This document shows, one piece after another, positions 25,803-35,600 of a stretch of DNA of 64,000 bases. Location: positions 1-64,000 of the forward strand of contig JACKBC010000018.1 of the NCBI GenBank assembly GCA_020634755.1. Reading direction: 5' to 3'. This DNA is from Caldilineaceae bacterium (GTDB lineage Bacteria > Chloroflexota > Anaerolineae > Caldilineales > Caldilineaceae). Made by a program: the position numbers and the translations under genes. Numbering within the stretch: position 1 is the stretch's first letter; the number at the start of each line of letters is the position of its first letter. The notes under the pieces are model-generated. The model searched no databases. It saw only the letters and a list, made by a program, of their open reading frames with translations, and was not told where the DNA came from.

Positions 25803-26102
25803 ATGATCACCGTCGTCCGTACCATTAACGTTCATCAGGGGCAGCAGGAAGCAGCCATTGCCTGGGTCAACAAAATGGCTGCTTATATCAAGGAGACATA
25901 TCCGCCAGTTCAGCCAAGTATCGTACGGAACCTCAGTGGCGCAGTTAACCAGCTACATTGGATCGTCAATTGGGAATCGCTGTCAGCTTGGGAAAAACAT
26001 AGGGAAAAGTTGGCACAAGACCCGAAATTTCATCAGATTGCGGCGGAAAACAAAGGGCTTTTTGTGAGTACAACCGACAATCTGTATGAAACGGTTGTCT
26101 AA
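25803..26102 (+). CDS. ABM/dimeric alpha-beta barrel-like monooxygenase-family protein
   Basis: This 99-residue protein starts after TTAAGGAG. Its beta-alpha pattern (MITVVRTINV, GQQEAAIAWVNKMAAYIK, VRNLSGAVNQLHWIVNWE, LSAWEKHREKLAQDPKF, FVSTTDNLYETVV) is that of dimeric ferredoxin-like ABM/NIPSNAP/EthD proteins, many of which act in tailoring or degradation of small molecules. No cofactor motif is expected in this family. It is the first gene after the phased-heptamer promoter, with ~100 bases of leader, and is followed by a strong hairpin and a membrane peptide. Base composition is slightly more AT-rich than the surrounding housekeeping genes. The substrate cannot be told. Confidence 0.7.
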   Translation: MITVVRTINVHQGQQEAAIAWVNKMAAYIKETYPPVQPSIVRNLSGAVNQLHWIVNWESLSAWEKHREKLAQDPKFHQIAAENKGLFVSTTDNLYETVV

Positions 26103-26140
26103 ATCCTCGCCATAACCAATCGACCACAATCGCGCAGCAA

Positions 26141-26189
26141 GCACACCCCGCGCGGCTTTGTCCCAGTCTCAAAGCCGCGCGGGGTGTGC
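26141..26189 (+). terminator. 20-bp perfect hairpin without T-tract between small genes
   Basis: GCACACCCCGCGCGGCTTTG pairs completely with CAAAGCCGCGCGGGGTGTGC across a 9-base loop. It lies between the ABM-like gene and the membrane peptide, 23 bases before the peptide start. It may limit read-through or protect the upstream mRNA 3' end. Confidence 0.65.
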
Positions 26190-26212
26190 GCCTACTACCT
26201 GGAGGAACTATT

Positions 26213-26377
26213 ATGGAGACGACCATTTTATTCTTCAGCGGCATCGCCATTATCGCATACCTCATCAACATCGCACTGACCATATATACACTTGGCCGGA
26301 ACAGTGAGACGACCTCCGACGATGCCCGATCTGCTTTGGATGCCTACTATCAGTACTATACCTGTATTGGTTATTAA
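26213..26377 (+). CDS. 54-residue single-helix membrane peptide
   Basis: The start ATG is preceded by GGAGGAACTATT, an excellent ribosome site. Residues ~5-28 (ILFFSGIAIIAYLINIALTI) form one membrane helix with a short N-terminus. The C-terminal ~25 residues are polar (NSETTSDDARSALDAYYQYY) and end in TCIGY. No family is recognised. It lies between the ABM-like gene and the phosphotransferase in what is probably a single regulated set. The strong ribosome site and clean membrane/tail pattern argue for a real gene. It could be a precursor peptide or a small membrane partner; neither is supported directly. Confidence 0.6.
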   Translation: METTILFFSGIAIIAYLINIALTIYTLGRNSETTSDDARSALDAYYQYYTCIGY

Positions 26378-26468
26378 GTAAATAGGGCTCAACAGGATCT
26401 CGTGTAGTCGGTTATAGTGGTCACATCACTAAAACTTACTGACAACGACCAATTAGGAGAGCAATCAT

Positions 26469-27560
26469 ATGAACTTCCCATACCAACCCGAACAATTAAC
26501 AGCCGAATGGTTAACCGATACCTTGCGTCAGGCAGGAGTCTTGAACGGGACACATATAACATCATTTGAAGTTCAACCATTATCAGAAACAGCAGGTATC
26601 ATCGGGCAGAATACCATCATTCGTCTAGCTTACGACAAAAGCGATGACACAGCCCCGAAGTCAATTTTTGCGAAGTTCGCCCTAGCCGCCGAGGAACGAC
26701 GTGCGCACTGGCAATATAAATACATCAACGAGGTTCAATTTTATAAAGAATTTGCCCATCAGGTTGATGTCTCGACACCACAAGCCTATTTTAGCGAGTT
26801 TGATGAAGAGACTGGATATGCGCTTCTGCTGTTAGAAGATTGCAGTTATGGCGAACTTGGAGATTGGATAAAAGGTTGCTCGATTGAACGGATGCGACTG
26901 GTTGTGATAGAAATCGCCAAATTCCATGCGACATGGTGGGAACATCCTGCATTGCCACAGTATGCCTGGGCAAGGATGCAAGATTCTGAGGTAAACAAAC
27001 TACAAGAGCGGTATCTTCAGATTGCCGATACACTGGATGATGTTCCAGAGATTCCACGCGATCCTGAACTATTACAAACCATCAAAGACCATGCTATACA
27101 CTTTTCGCGCTGGATGAAATATCAGAGACAATCATCACCCTACACTTTACTCCACAATGATTATCACCTGAATAACCTCATTTTTATTGAGGATCACAAA
27201 CTGATGATACTTGATTGGCAAACGATGTCGATGGGTCGTGGCGTATCAGATGTTGCCTGTCTTCTCGGTAAGGTTCCGATAGAAGATCGTCGTGCCCATG
27301 AGACGGAATTACTCAAGCTCTATCATGATACTCTGTGTGAAAATGGCGTGGTTGGTTATTCATATGATCAGTGTTGGGATGATTATCGGATGGCAATATT
27401 TGATGGATTCTGGAAGTCCGTTTTTGTCATTGCAAATCGCCGTCAAACAGAGGCTCAACTGAACCTCCAACGACACGTATTGGGTCCACGAATCTTTGCG
27501 GCTGTGTTGGATTTAAATTCCAGAGAAACGTTCTCGCGGCTGGATACCATGCAGATATAA
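26469..27560 (+). CDS. Kinase-fold phosphotransferase (APH / ecdysteroid-kinase-like)
   Basis: This 363-residue protein starts after TTAGGAGAGCAATCAT. The kinase-like fold is shown by SIFAKF (ATP-binding Lys), ALLLLEDCS (hinge), the catalytic loop LHNDYHLNNLIF and the metal-binding LMILDWQ. The sequence order and length match the aminoglycoside phosphotransferase superfamily, especially the EcKL/DUF1679-like and choline-kinase-like branch, which phosphorylates small molecules. The gene is markedly more AT-rich than the flanking housekeeping genes, suggesting acquisition. It follows the membrane peptide by 91 bases. The substrate is unknown; a role in modifying the same compound as the ABM-like and sulfotransferase enzymes is inference. 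Confidence 0.85.
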   Translation: MNFPYQPEQLTAEWLTDTLRQAGVLNGTHITSFEVQPLSETAGIIGQNTIIRLAYDKSDDTAPKSIFAKFALAAEERRAHWQYKYINEVQFYKEFAHQVDVSTPQAYFSEFDEETGYALLLLEDCSYGELGDWIKGCSIERMRLVVIEIAKFHATWWEHPALPQYAWARMQDSEVNKLQERYLQIADTLDDVPEIPRDPELLQTIKDHAIHFSRWMKYQRQSSPYTLLHNDYHLNNLIFIEDHKLMILDWQTMSMGRGVSDVACLLGKVPIEDRRAHETELLKLYHDTLCENGVVGYSYDQCWDDYRMAIFDGFWKSVFVIANRRQTEAQLNLQRHVLGPRIFAAVLDLNSRETFSRLDTMQI

Positions 27561-27636
27561 CAATCTGTTCACGAGGCACTGATGTGTATCGAAGCAAGCT
27601 GTCGCAATAACCCGGGAAATAGTAAGTAAATAGAAG

Positions 27637-28010
27637 AAAGGTAGTTAGAAAATGCAATCTCAAAACTTGACCTTGAAACCTATATTGGCAAAAACTATGA
27701 CAATGTGCCGCCTGCCGTCCTGCACCCCGTTGTGATCCGCCATCCAGAGACGGGCTGCAAGGCATTGTTTGTGAATCCAGTCTTCACCACCCGCATTGAT
27801 GGCTGGACCGAGGCCGAATCGCCACCGTTGCTCAAGTATCTCTATGAGTTTGCCACCCAACCTGCCTTTTGTTGTCGCCTTCAATGGCAGCCAGGCTCGT
27901 CGGCCTTTTGGGATAATCGGATTACGCAGCACCTGGCGATCAATGACTATGATGGACATCGCCGGCTGATGCACCGCATCACCCTCAAGGGAACACCGTT
28001 GCTGGCATAG
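27637..28010 (+). pseudogene. Remnant of a TauD/TfdA-family dioxygenase (C-terminal part)
   Basis: The frame has no proper start but encodes the C-terminal ~110 residues of an Fe(II)/2-oxoglutarate dioxygenase. HPVVIRHPETG, ALFVNPVFTTRIDG, FWDNRITQHLAIND and YDGHRRLMHRITLKG are typical, including the second iron-binding His and the 2-oxoglutarate Arg. The first two thirds, with the HxD motif, are missing. A stop codon lies just upstream at about 27634 in this frame, and a second-frame ATG at 27651 with AGAAAGG nearby gives only a short peptide. The gene has lost ~180 codons by deletion. It sits directly before the sulfotransferase, so the pathway may once have had an oxidation step. Confidence 0.75.
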
Positions 28011-28051
28011 GGTTCAGCTTTATCGATCAAAACAAAAAGGACAAAAATCTT

Positions 28052-28969
28052 ATGACCACCACCCAAACCCTTACGCGACCCGCTTCATTGCGCGAATATC
28101 AGCAACGCCAGCGGGAACTACAGATCCCGATTATCGCAGAGAGCACCCGACACGGTCTGGCCTACCAGGTTCAGCCCAGTGATCTCTTCATCACACCCTA
28201 TGGGAAATGTGGCACGACCTGGTTGCAACAGATTGTGCATAGCCTGCGCACGCGGGGCGATATGGAGTTTGATGACATCTCGCGGGTCGTACCTTGGCTG
28301 GAAATGGCTCATCGCTTGGGGCTAGATCTCTATGCCCCCCAACGTGGTAATTTTCAGGCATTCAAAAGCCACCTCAGTTGGACAAAGATCCCCAAAGGCG
28401 GACGCTACATCCTCTCTTTCCGGGATCCCAAGGATGCCCTGGTTTCCTCCTATCATTTCCTCAATGGTTGGCATTGGCAGGCCGGCGCAATCTCCATCAC
28501 CGAGTATGCCGGAGCGCACTATCTGCCCCATCAAGACGAGCGGTGGGATAGCAGCTATTGGGGTCATCTGGTTTCTTGGTGGGAACAGCGCCATAACGCC
28601 CAGGTGTTGCTCCTAACCTATGAAGGGATGAAGGCCAATTTATCAGCCGCCGTAGAGGCCATTGCCCACTTTCTGGAGATCGAGCTGGATCAGCCTTTGC
28701 GCGAATTGGTTCTGAAACATAGCTCGCTTGCGTTTATGCTGGCGCACAAGTCCAAATTTTCCGACCCGTTGCAGCAGGCCGCAACGGCCAAAGAGGGGCT
28801 CTGGCCGCCTAGTGAAAGTATGACGAAGGTCAATAAGGGGCAGGTGGGCGCGCATCGGACGGAACTCCCCGCCGAAATTGGCGCGGAAATGGACGCCATC
28901 TGGCGCGATGTCGTCGAGCCGCGGACGGGTCTAGCTTCTTATCAGGATTTACGGATGGCGTTGGTTTAG
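28052..28969 (+). CDS. PAPS-dependent sulfotransferase
   Basis: This 305-residue protein has TPYGKCGTTWLQQ (residues 48-60), the 5'-phosphosulfate loop, and FKSHLSW with the catalytic His107. ILSFRDPKDALVSSYHF (120-136) is the 3'-phosphate site with Arg124 and Ser132. KVNKGQVGAHR near the end replaces the usual RKG..GDWK. This is the classic cytosolic-type sulfotransferase fold that moves sulfate from PAPS to hydroxyl or amine groups of small molecules. The start has AAAAGGACAAAAATCTT upstream. It is the last intact gene of the set behind the SARP-type promoter. A broken copy of its 3' end lies at 30235-30412. Confidence 0.9.
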   Translation: MTTTQTLTRPASLREYQQRQRELQIPIIAESTRHGLAYQVQPSDLFITPYGKCGTTWLQQIVHSLRTRGDMEFDDISRVVPWLEMAHRLGLDLYAPQRGNFQAFKSHLSWTKIPKGGRYILSFRDPKDALVSSYHFLNGWHWQAGAISITEYAGAHYLPHQDERWDSSYWGHLVSWWEQRHNAQVLLLTYEGMKANLSAAVEAIAHFLEIELDQPLRELVLKHSSLAFMLAHKSKFSDPLQQAATAKEGLWPPSESMTKVNKGQVGAHRTELPAEIGAEMDAIWRDVVEPRTGLASYQDLRMALV

Positions 28970-29145
28970 AATAAGAGCTGGAATAAATCGCGGTACTTGA
29001 GCATTTGAACGTGTATGTTGCTATGGCGTCGAAGAAGTGATCGCGCGATGGGTTGGTGTGGATGATGTTGACGGGTTATCAGCCATGACAGACACGATAT
29101 TGCCACACTTTAGATCATACCTCTTCATGGCAGAACTGTACATTT

Positions 29146-29192
29146 AGGATAGGTTGGTAACTGTATGAATTTTTATTTCTGCCAACCTATCC
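29146..29192. terminator. Hairpin between sulfotransferase and FN3 genes
   Basis: AGGATAGGTTGG pairs with CCAACCTATCCT. It lies between the convergent ends of the two genes and could serve either. Confidence 0.45.
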
Positions 29193-29237
29193 TGATCCTA
29201 TTTATGCCATTCTAACAGCCCCAGAAATTGTTAATAA

Positions 29238-29990
29238 TCACCATGTTGGGATTACCAATTCATTGCTGGGAAGTGAGAGGTTTCCTGCTTGATCAATTGC
29301 ATAGACAACCAGTTTCGACCCTGCCAAAGACTTGTCGTAGAGCACTAAGCCTGGGATACCGCCGGTGCAGTAAGTCACACAGGTCGGATGGTTGGATCCT
29401 CCATTGATGGTGTACACATACTGAAGTTTGGAGGCTGGTGAGGCGTTATCGGTTGAGGGTTGCCATGTAAAACCGACGTAATCATTCGTAATTTCTGCAA
29501 CCGAAATCACAGGTGCGCTTGGGCGTGATTCTTCAATGGTTGGTGTATGAAACGAGTAGGTCGTATAGTCGGAGGTGACTGTGTAAAGCGTGTTAGTTGA
29601 GCTGTCAAAATAGTAGCTTCGTTTGAATCGGAAAACGTAGTCACTATCTGGCAACAGGGGGTCAATCCAGTAGCCGTCATGATCCGCATGATGGACTTGC
29701 GGAGTTTGTGCACCAATGGGACCGCTCACATATTCGCCTACCACACTATAGCCACTATTGGGATCGATGTCCACAACAAACCGATAGTCTTCTGCCCTGA
29801 GCACAGTAATCACTCCAGGAGGCGGGACAGTCGGCACTGTTGGTGTCGGCGTCGGGGTTGGCTTTGGCTTCTTTGCATATGCAGTTGTTGTATTGGCGCC
29901 AAAGAGACTTATCATGAGCATAACTACAGTGAATGCTAACAGCATTCTGAATCCAAAGACACTTCGTTGAGAAATTTGATCAGTTTTCAT
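29238..29990 (-). CDS. Secreted fibronectin type III-like protein
   Basis: This 250-residue protein has an N-terminal signal peptide (hydrophobic core at about 15-32, then TTAYA). A short Pro/Thr-Pro spacer (KPKPTPTPTPTVP) and two beta-sandwich segments follow. The second is fibronectin III-like (PSAPVISVAEITNDYVGFTW, YVYTINGG, LVVYAIDQAGNLSLPSNEL). The ATG is preceded by AAAGGATTAAAGAG. No enzymatic motif is seen. CVTYC could form a disulfide. It is convergent with the sulfotransferase. It is likely an extracellular or surface-attached protein of unknown binding target, and it is more AT-rich than the adjacent housekeeping genes. Confidence 0.7.
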   Translation of the reverse strand: MKTDQISQRSVFGFRMLLAFTVVMLMISLFGANTTTAYAKKPKPTPTPTPTVPTVPPPGVITVLRAEDYRFVVDIDPNSGYSVVGEYVSGPIGAQTPQVHHADHDGYWIDPLLPDSDYVFRFKRSYYFDSSTNTLYTVTSDYTTYSFHTPTIEESRPSAPVISVAEITNDYVGFTWQPSTDNASPASKLQYVYTINGGSNHPTCVTYCTGGIPGLVLYDKSLAGSKLVVYAIDQAGNLSLPSNELVIPTW

Positions 29991-30234
29991 CTCTTTAATC
30001 CTTTCAGTTAACTATACGAGTTGATAAATCAGCGCAGAAGAGCGGATACTCATCGCTGACAGTTAGATAATAAAGAAAACTTGTTACGGAACTCTTACCA
30101 ATCTATTACGCCTTTCTTAAGCAGCGTTGGAGAAAATAGATATTGGATTGGCTTTGGTTGGGTCGATGGTTGAAGTATTTGTGGCGGCGGCAGCCGGCTA
30201 CCACCGCTTTGAATCTGGCACCGATTCTGCCGGA

Positions 30235-30412
30235 AGAGGCGTCACTAGCGATACGGTGACAAAGGTTAAGCCGGGCTGGGCGGGTGAACACTGGACAGAC
30301 CCCTCCCACGATTGGCGCGGATATGGACGCCATCTGGCGCGAGACCGTCGAGCCAATACGGGGTTGGCTTCTTAGCAGGCTTCGCAGAGGGCGTTGGCTT
30401 AGAATAGGGAAC
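30235..30412 (+). pseudogene. 3'-end fragment of a sulfotransferase gene (partial duplicate)
   Basis: The DNA from about 30235 to 30412 matches the last ~155 bases of the sulfotransferase gene and its stop region (28816-28975). GTGACAAAGGTTAAGC, GGCGCGGATATGGACGCC and GGCGTTGGCTTAGAATA are shared, with indels that break the frame. No N-terminal part is present. It may be the end of a second, eroded sulfotransferase gene. Confidence 0.6.
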
Positions 30413-30681
30413 TATCGAAAATCAGTTGATGATTGCTCAAGAAAGGAACCTTCATGAGCGAAGATAAAGCTGTCCCCAACGTGTTACCAACCTATGCCGA
30501 GGCCCGGTCCGTCCCCTGCCCCGTCGACCGGAAACCACCCAGTCGGTCACACGATAAACGAGGTCCTCTCGCTATCGTTGTTTGTGCGGATAGCCGGATT
30601 ATTATCGAGGCGAACGCGTCAATCTTGCATGCACACATATTTCTGGACAACGAAGAAATCCGTGATATCGGGGGCTCTCTG

Positions 30682-32211
30682 TCACCCAAGCTCTCGCGGC
30701 CGATATTGCAACGCCTCTGCCAAATGACTTGGCTGAATCATCTGCTCTCCCGCCAGATCGGCAATGGTGCGCGCCAACTTCAACACCCGATGATAGGCCC
30801 GCGCGCTGAGATTCATCTGCTGCACGGCGGTGCGCAGCAGGTTTTTGCCTTCTGCCCCAATTTGGCAAAAAGTTTGCACCTCGGCCGGCCCCATGTCGCC
30901 ATTAATGAGTACAGATGGCTTTCGCAGCTCGGCAAAGCGCGTTTCTTGCACTTGGCGCGCCGCCTCCACTCGCGCTCGGATCACCCTCGAGCACTCGCCA
31001 CCTTCCAGGGCCGCCAGCTTCTGAAAGGGCACACGCACCACATCTAGATGGATATCAATGCGGTCCATTAGCGGGCCGCTAATGCGCTTCTGATAGCGCT
31101 GGACCATAGACATGGAGCAGGTGCATTCTTTGCGCTCATCGCCATAATGACCGCAAGGGCAGGGGTTCATGGCAGCGATGAGCACAAAGTTGGCGGGGAA
31201 AGTCAGTGATCCGCTGGCGCGGCTAATGGTCACAACTCGATCTTCCAGCGGTTGACGCAGCGTTTCCAAATTGCGCGACCCAAATTCTGGCAATTCATCC
31301 AGAAAAAGGATCCCCCGGTGAGCCAGGCTGATTTCCCCTGGTTTGGGCCAGCGCCCACCGCCCACCAGTCCCGCATGGCTTATGGTATGGTGCGGGGCGC
31401 GGAAGGGGCGCGTGCGTACCAGCGGTTCACCAGCGGTAAGCGCATCGGCCACTGAGTAAATTTGTGTAATGTCCATGGCCTCTTTCAAGGTCAGGCGTGG
31501 CAAAATTGAGGGGAGCGCACGCGCCAACAGCGTTTTACCGGCGCCTGGCGATCCTTTGAGCAGGCAATTGTGTCCACCAGCACACGCGATTTCCAATGCG
31601 CGTTTGGCGTGTTCCTGCCCCTTAATATCCTCAAACGATATGGGAAACATCGGTTCAGTTTCTTCATCAAAAGTCAGCTGGTTTTCATACTTTTCAATCA
31701 TATGCTGGCCAGAGAGATGCCCAACCAACGCAGATAACGAAACGACAGGATAGACCTCCAGCCCTTCCACTAGCGCTGCTTCCGGGGCATCAATGGCCGG
31801 AACAAAGATACGCCGATAGCCAGCCATTTGGGCGCGCATGGCTATGGGTAACGCACCGTTGATGTGGCGCACGCTGCCATCCAGACTCAACTCCCCCATA
31901 ATCAGCGCATCGTCGACATCAGCCAGCAGCTGGCGCGTGGCGCTAAGGATGCCAAGCGCAATGGGCAGATCATAGGCGGGACCTTCCTTACGCAGATCGG
32001 CGGGAGCTAGATTGATGGTGAGGCGGTGTTGAGGAAAGAAGAAACCGCTGTTGGTAATGGCGGCGCGCACCCGTTCACCGCTTTCGCGCACGGCGGTGTC
32101 GGGCAGACCAACCAGGGTGATGCGTTCGAGACCCGAGGCAATGTCAACTTCAACGTGGATGGGCTCGGCTTCCAGGCCGATAACCGCGCAACTGTGAACT
32201 TTGGCTAGCAC
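30682..32211 (-). CDS. YifB/ComM-family Mg-chelatase-like AAA+ ATPase
   Basis: This 509-residue protein starts at a GTG at 32211 (LAKVHSCAVIGLEA), with AAGG upstream; the longer upstream frame has no homology. The N-terminal ~170 residues are the Lon/ChlI-type domain (VDIASGLERITLVGLPDTAV, NLAPADLRKEGPAYDLPIAL). A Mg-chelatase AAA module follows with Walker A GSPGAGKT (~residue 225), Walker B ILFLDELPEF, and sensor/arginine regions, then the small C-terminal domain with RAYHRVLKLARTIADL. ComM homologues are hexameric helicases that aid branch migration during natural transformation. The length matches the family. It stands alone, far from other competence genes in this window. Confidence 0.95.
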   Translation of the reverse strand: MLAKVHSCAVIGLEAEPIHVEVDIASGLERITLVGLPDTAVRESGERVRAAITNSGFFFPQHRLTINLAPADLRKEGPAYDLPIALGILSATRQLLADVDDALIMGELSLDGSVRHINGALPIAMRAQMAGYRRIFVPAIDAPEAALVEGLEVYPVVSLSALVGHLSGQHMIEKYENQLTFDEETEPMFPISFEDIKGQEHAKRALEIACAGGHNCLLKGSPGAGKTLLARALPSILPRLTLKEAMDITQIYSVADALTAGEPLVRTRPFRAPHHTISHAGLVGGGRWPKPGEISLAHRGILFLDELPEFGSRNLETLRQPLEDRVVTISRASGSLTFPANFVLIAAMNPCPCGHYGDERKECTCSMSMVQRYQKRISGPLMDRIDIHLDVVRVPFQKLAALEGGECSRVIRARVEAARQVQETRFAELRKPSVLINGDMGPAEVQTFCQIGAEGKNLLRTAVQQMNLSARAYHRVLKLARTIADLAGEQMIQPSHLAEALQYRPRELG

Positions 32212-32474
32212 AATGAGGCGCCTTGCATTGCAATGATGATGGACAGGACAACGATGTTTGATTTGAATCGTGTGGTTCAATCAAACATGGTAACAATCCA
32301 CAAGGCAAATTGCTATAGGACAAAAGTACCAATTGCGTACGCTCGATCATGATGCAGGACCGCGCAATCATGGCGTAAAAATAGCTGAATCTTCCGCAAA
32401 ACAGAATATATGGAATAAAAAACGCTATGCAAAAAGCCAATTAACGGTTCAAAAAATAACTATATCAAAGACAA

Positions 32475-32543
32475 CTCCTTCCTAAAAGAAGCAAGAAATC
32501 TTTCCATTTTAACGTGGAATTTTCTGCTTCTTTCGGGAAGGAG
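32475..32543. terminator. Long interrupted hairpin between YifB and SdrD-like genes
   Basis: CTCCTTCC, AAGAAGCA and TTTCCA on the left pair in order with TGGAA, TGCTTCTT and GGAAGGAG on the right. It lies 75 bases after the SdrD-like gene on its transcript and may terminate it. Confidence 0.5.
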
Positions 32544-32618
32544 TCTGGTCAATCTATAAAAGCCAACGTAGGAGACGCGTTAAACCCGGCTCCTTTACCA
32601 GCGCGTACCTACCAGCCG

Positions 32619-35600
32619 CTATTCTTGCGACAAGAACGGCATAAAGAACTTAAAGTTGAATGGTGAAGCTGGTTCCTGATTCTCTTCCAGGCCCAGCGGT
32701 CCCGCCACAAAACCAAAGTCCAGCGTAATATTGGAGTTGTCGTCGGTGGCGCCGCCACTCCCCAACAGCCCCGAATCGGGCTCATTGATGGGTTCTTCAA
32801 AGTAGACCAGCGTGATCGCATTGCTGCAAATGCCGTTGGTTTCGGGCGTGGCATTGTTGAGACCGTTATCATTCAGATCTACGTTGTCGTTTGGATTCGT
32901 TTCAGTGGGGCCGCTGCTGTTCAGACCCTCCAGCGGGCCGCCGGCGGCAAAGTTGCTCTCATCGACGCAGATAATGTATTCACCTGGCGACAGCTCATCA
33001 AAAAGGAAATAGCCTTCGCCCAGCGTGGTGGTCGTGCGCGGCGCGCCATTCCCATCCAAAATGGGCGCGCCATTTTCATCCAACAGATTGAGCAGGACGC
33101 CAGCAATGCCGCGTTCATTCGCGTCAATAAGCCCATTATCCAGCCCGCCGCCGCCAAAACCATCATCCAGCCACACGCGGTTGCCCAAACTCATGGACGG
33201 CGCCTGCAAAACTTCAAAATCATGGTCGTCTTCATCTTCGGTACAGGGATTATTTTTGCCATCCTCGTCAATCACATCATTTTTGGGATTGCAATCGTTA
33301 TTCGGATTCTGATCGGGCGTCGAGTCGATGTCTATGCGCACAATCCCTGTTTCATCGGTCGCGTTGGCAATTTCGGCCAGATTAACAATGTCGCCGGGCG
33401 GAATGTTGTCATCCACGGTGAACACAATATCCAGCGTAGTAGATACACCCGGGAAGAGCGGACCCGGAATCGTGCGGCTCACTAGCTCGCCGCTGCCCAG
33501 CCAGTTGACGTCGCTGACGGTCAGCCCGGCAGGCACATAGTCCACTACCAAAATGTCGGTGGCCGTTACCTGCCCCTGGTTAAACACTTCGATGGTGAAA
33601 GTCACCGTCTGGCCGGGGATTACCACGCGCGCCTGGCCGGCGCCCAGCACTTTGCGCAGAGCCAAGTCAAACTCGTCCTGAATGACAGTAGGCGATGCAA
33701 AGCCAAAATCCATATTGTGATTGTTGGCCCCGGCTGCGTTCACGTCAAACGTCACTGCCGCATAGACGCCATCATCAATGCCGTCGGAATCGACCAGATC
33801 CGTTTTGTTATTGTTGCTGACATCACCAGTTGCATTGGGCAAGGTAGGCGCCAGATCAGTCAGCGGCGTTTGCGCCAGCGCAATGCGCACCTGGTAGGCC
33901 GCCGTGTTGAGCGTCAACCCATTCACGCCATAGATGGCGCTGGCCGTGGTTTCGGCGGCGCGTGTGGCGTCGGACGAAAAGTAGTAGTGCCCATTGACAT
34001 CGGTAATGGCGGTGGCCAGCACCTGTCCATTTGGCCCCACAAGTTCCACACTGACTTCCGCCAGCGGGGCTTCATTGGCATCTTGAATGCCGTTGCCATT
34101 CTCGTCCAGCCATACATAGTTGCCAATTTCAATAGGCGCCTGCTCACAGAGCAGCTCCAGATCGCCTAGACCGGCCGCCTTGGCAAAGGTGCCGGGCAAC
34201 AGGTCCGTGTCGGGATAAACCTCATAGGCGCGGTCGGTCCCATCGGGCAACTCGCTATAGGCGCCGGTGATGTTGTTGAAAAAGCGCACGCCACCCGTGC
34301 GCGGGTACGGCGACGGCACATCATCGCCCAGCTGATGGACCGCGTCAAAATGGGTGGAAACCACTTCGCCGCTGCCGGCCAGAAAGGCCAGCGCCCCCAG
34401 GGCAGTCTCATTGTGGAAAAGGCCGCCCTCTACCGCAAAGGTATCGCGATGATAATATTCGCCGCCGCCCGGGCCCTGATTGTTGGCCAGATTAAAGGGG
34501 CATTCAGCAGTTCCTTCCAAAATGAGCGTGCCCTGCACATTGCAGGCGCGCAGCATATCGCCGCCGCTGTGGGCGTTATACAGGTTGCCATCGGCCAGGT
34601 TGGTGCTGCGATTGGCGCGCCCCCCTTGATGCCCCATGCGGTCAACAAAGCCCAAAATCAGGGAGCCATCATCATCGATTTCAATATTGGCCAAAATGGG
34701 CTGCGGATAGATGAGCGTGACGCCGTTATCAGAAATCGTCGCGTCAAAATCGTCGGTCCAGGGGAACCAACCGGTGCGCGTTTCCGCACCGGGATAGGAA
34801 GCGCCAAACGAGACGCGTCCTTTGGGGTAGTCCAGCGCAAAATCAAAAAAGGTGACAAAGGTGTCGCCGACGCGCCGCATAATGTAGGCATGCAGGTCGC
34901 TTTTGAGCTGGGAAGTTTGCGCCGAGCAGACGACGCCGATCCAGATCTCGCCATCATGTGCGCGCACGGCCCAGGGCCGCCGGTCATCAGGCGCGGGGAC
35001 GGGCGTGGCGCCGCGCGAATCCATGCAGCCAGGGTCGGGCACGGGCGTGCGCGAAGCAATGGTTCTGGTGGCAATGTCAATACCCAGCAGCTCGCGCTGC
35101 AAAAGGTTCATCACGTAAAGTGTCTGCTCATCTTCAGAGATATCCATATCGCCCAGCGCCATCTTACCCACCAGCGCAAATGCCTCTGGGTCATGGCTCG
35201 AGGTGGAGGTGTTGGGCGGCAGCGCCGTTACGCGCGGGTCGCTGCCCACATCAATTCCGGGCAACGTGTTCAAATCCACAAATTCGGTCACAATAGGCGC
35301 CGTGGGGCTGGTATAGTCGGTGGCATAGATGCCGCCCGGCCCCAGCGGACCAAAGCCGCTGTGCCGCTTGAGCAACGCACCCGTAAAGAGCGTATGCGTT
35401 GCGCGCTGCCAGGCTAATCCCCACGTTGGGCCCATTTGGCTATTGGACGCCAAATGCATAGGCATGGCGGCGTTACTCACCAGCGTGGGATAATTAAACC
35501 ACCAGCCATTTTCATTGTAGGGCCAAGTGACCAGCGTATCCAGCGCACCAGCCGTGCCGCCGCCCAATGGGTCACCGCTAATGAAACACGAAGTGGCCAG

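Noticed and set aside
30433..31047. 204-codon plus-strand frame starting MLKKGTFMSEDK
   Set aside because: Most of it is antisense to the well-supported YifB gene. The first ~75 codons have a fair ribosome site and could be a gene remnant, but no family is recognisable.
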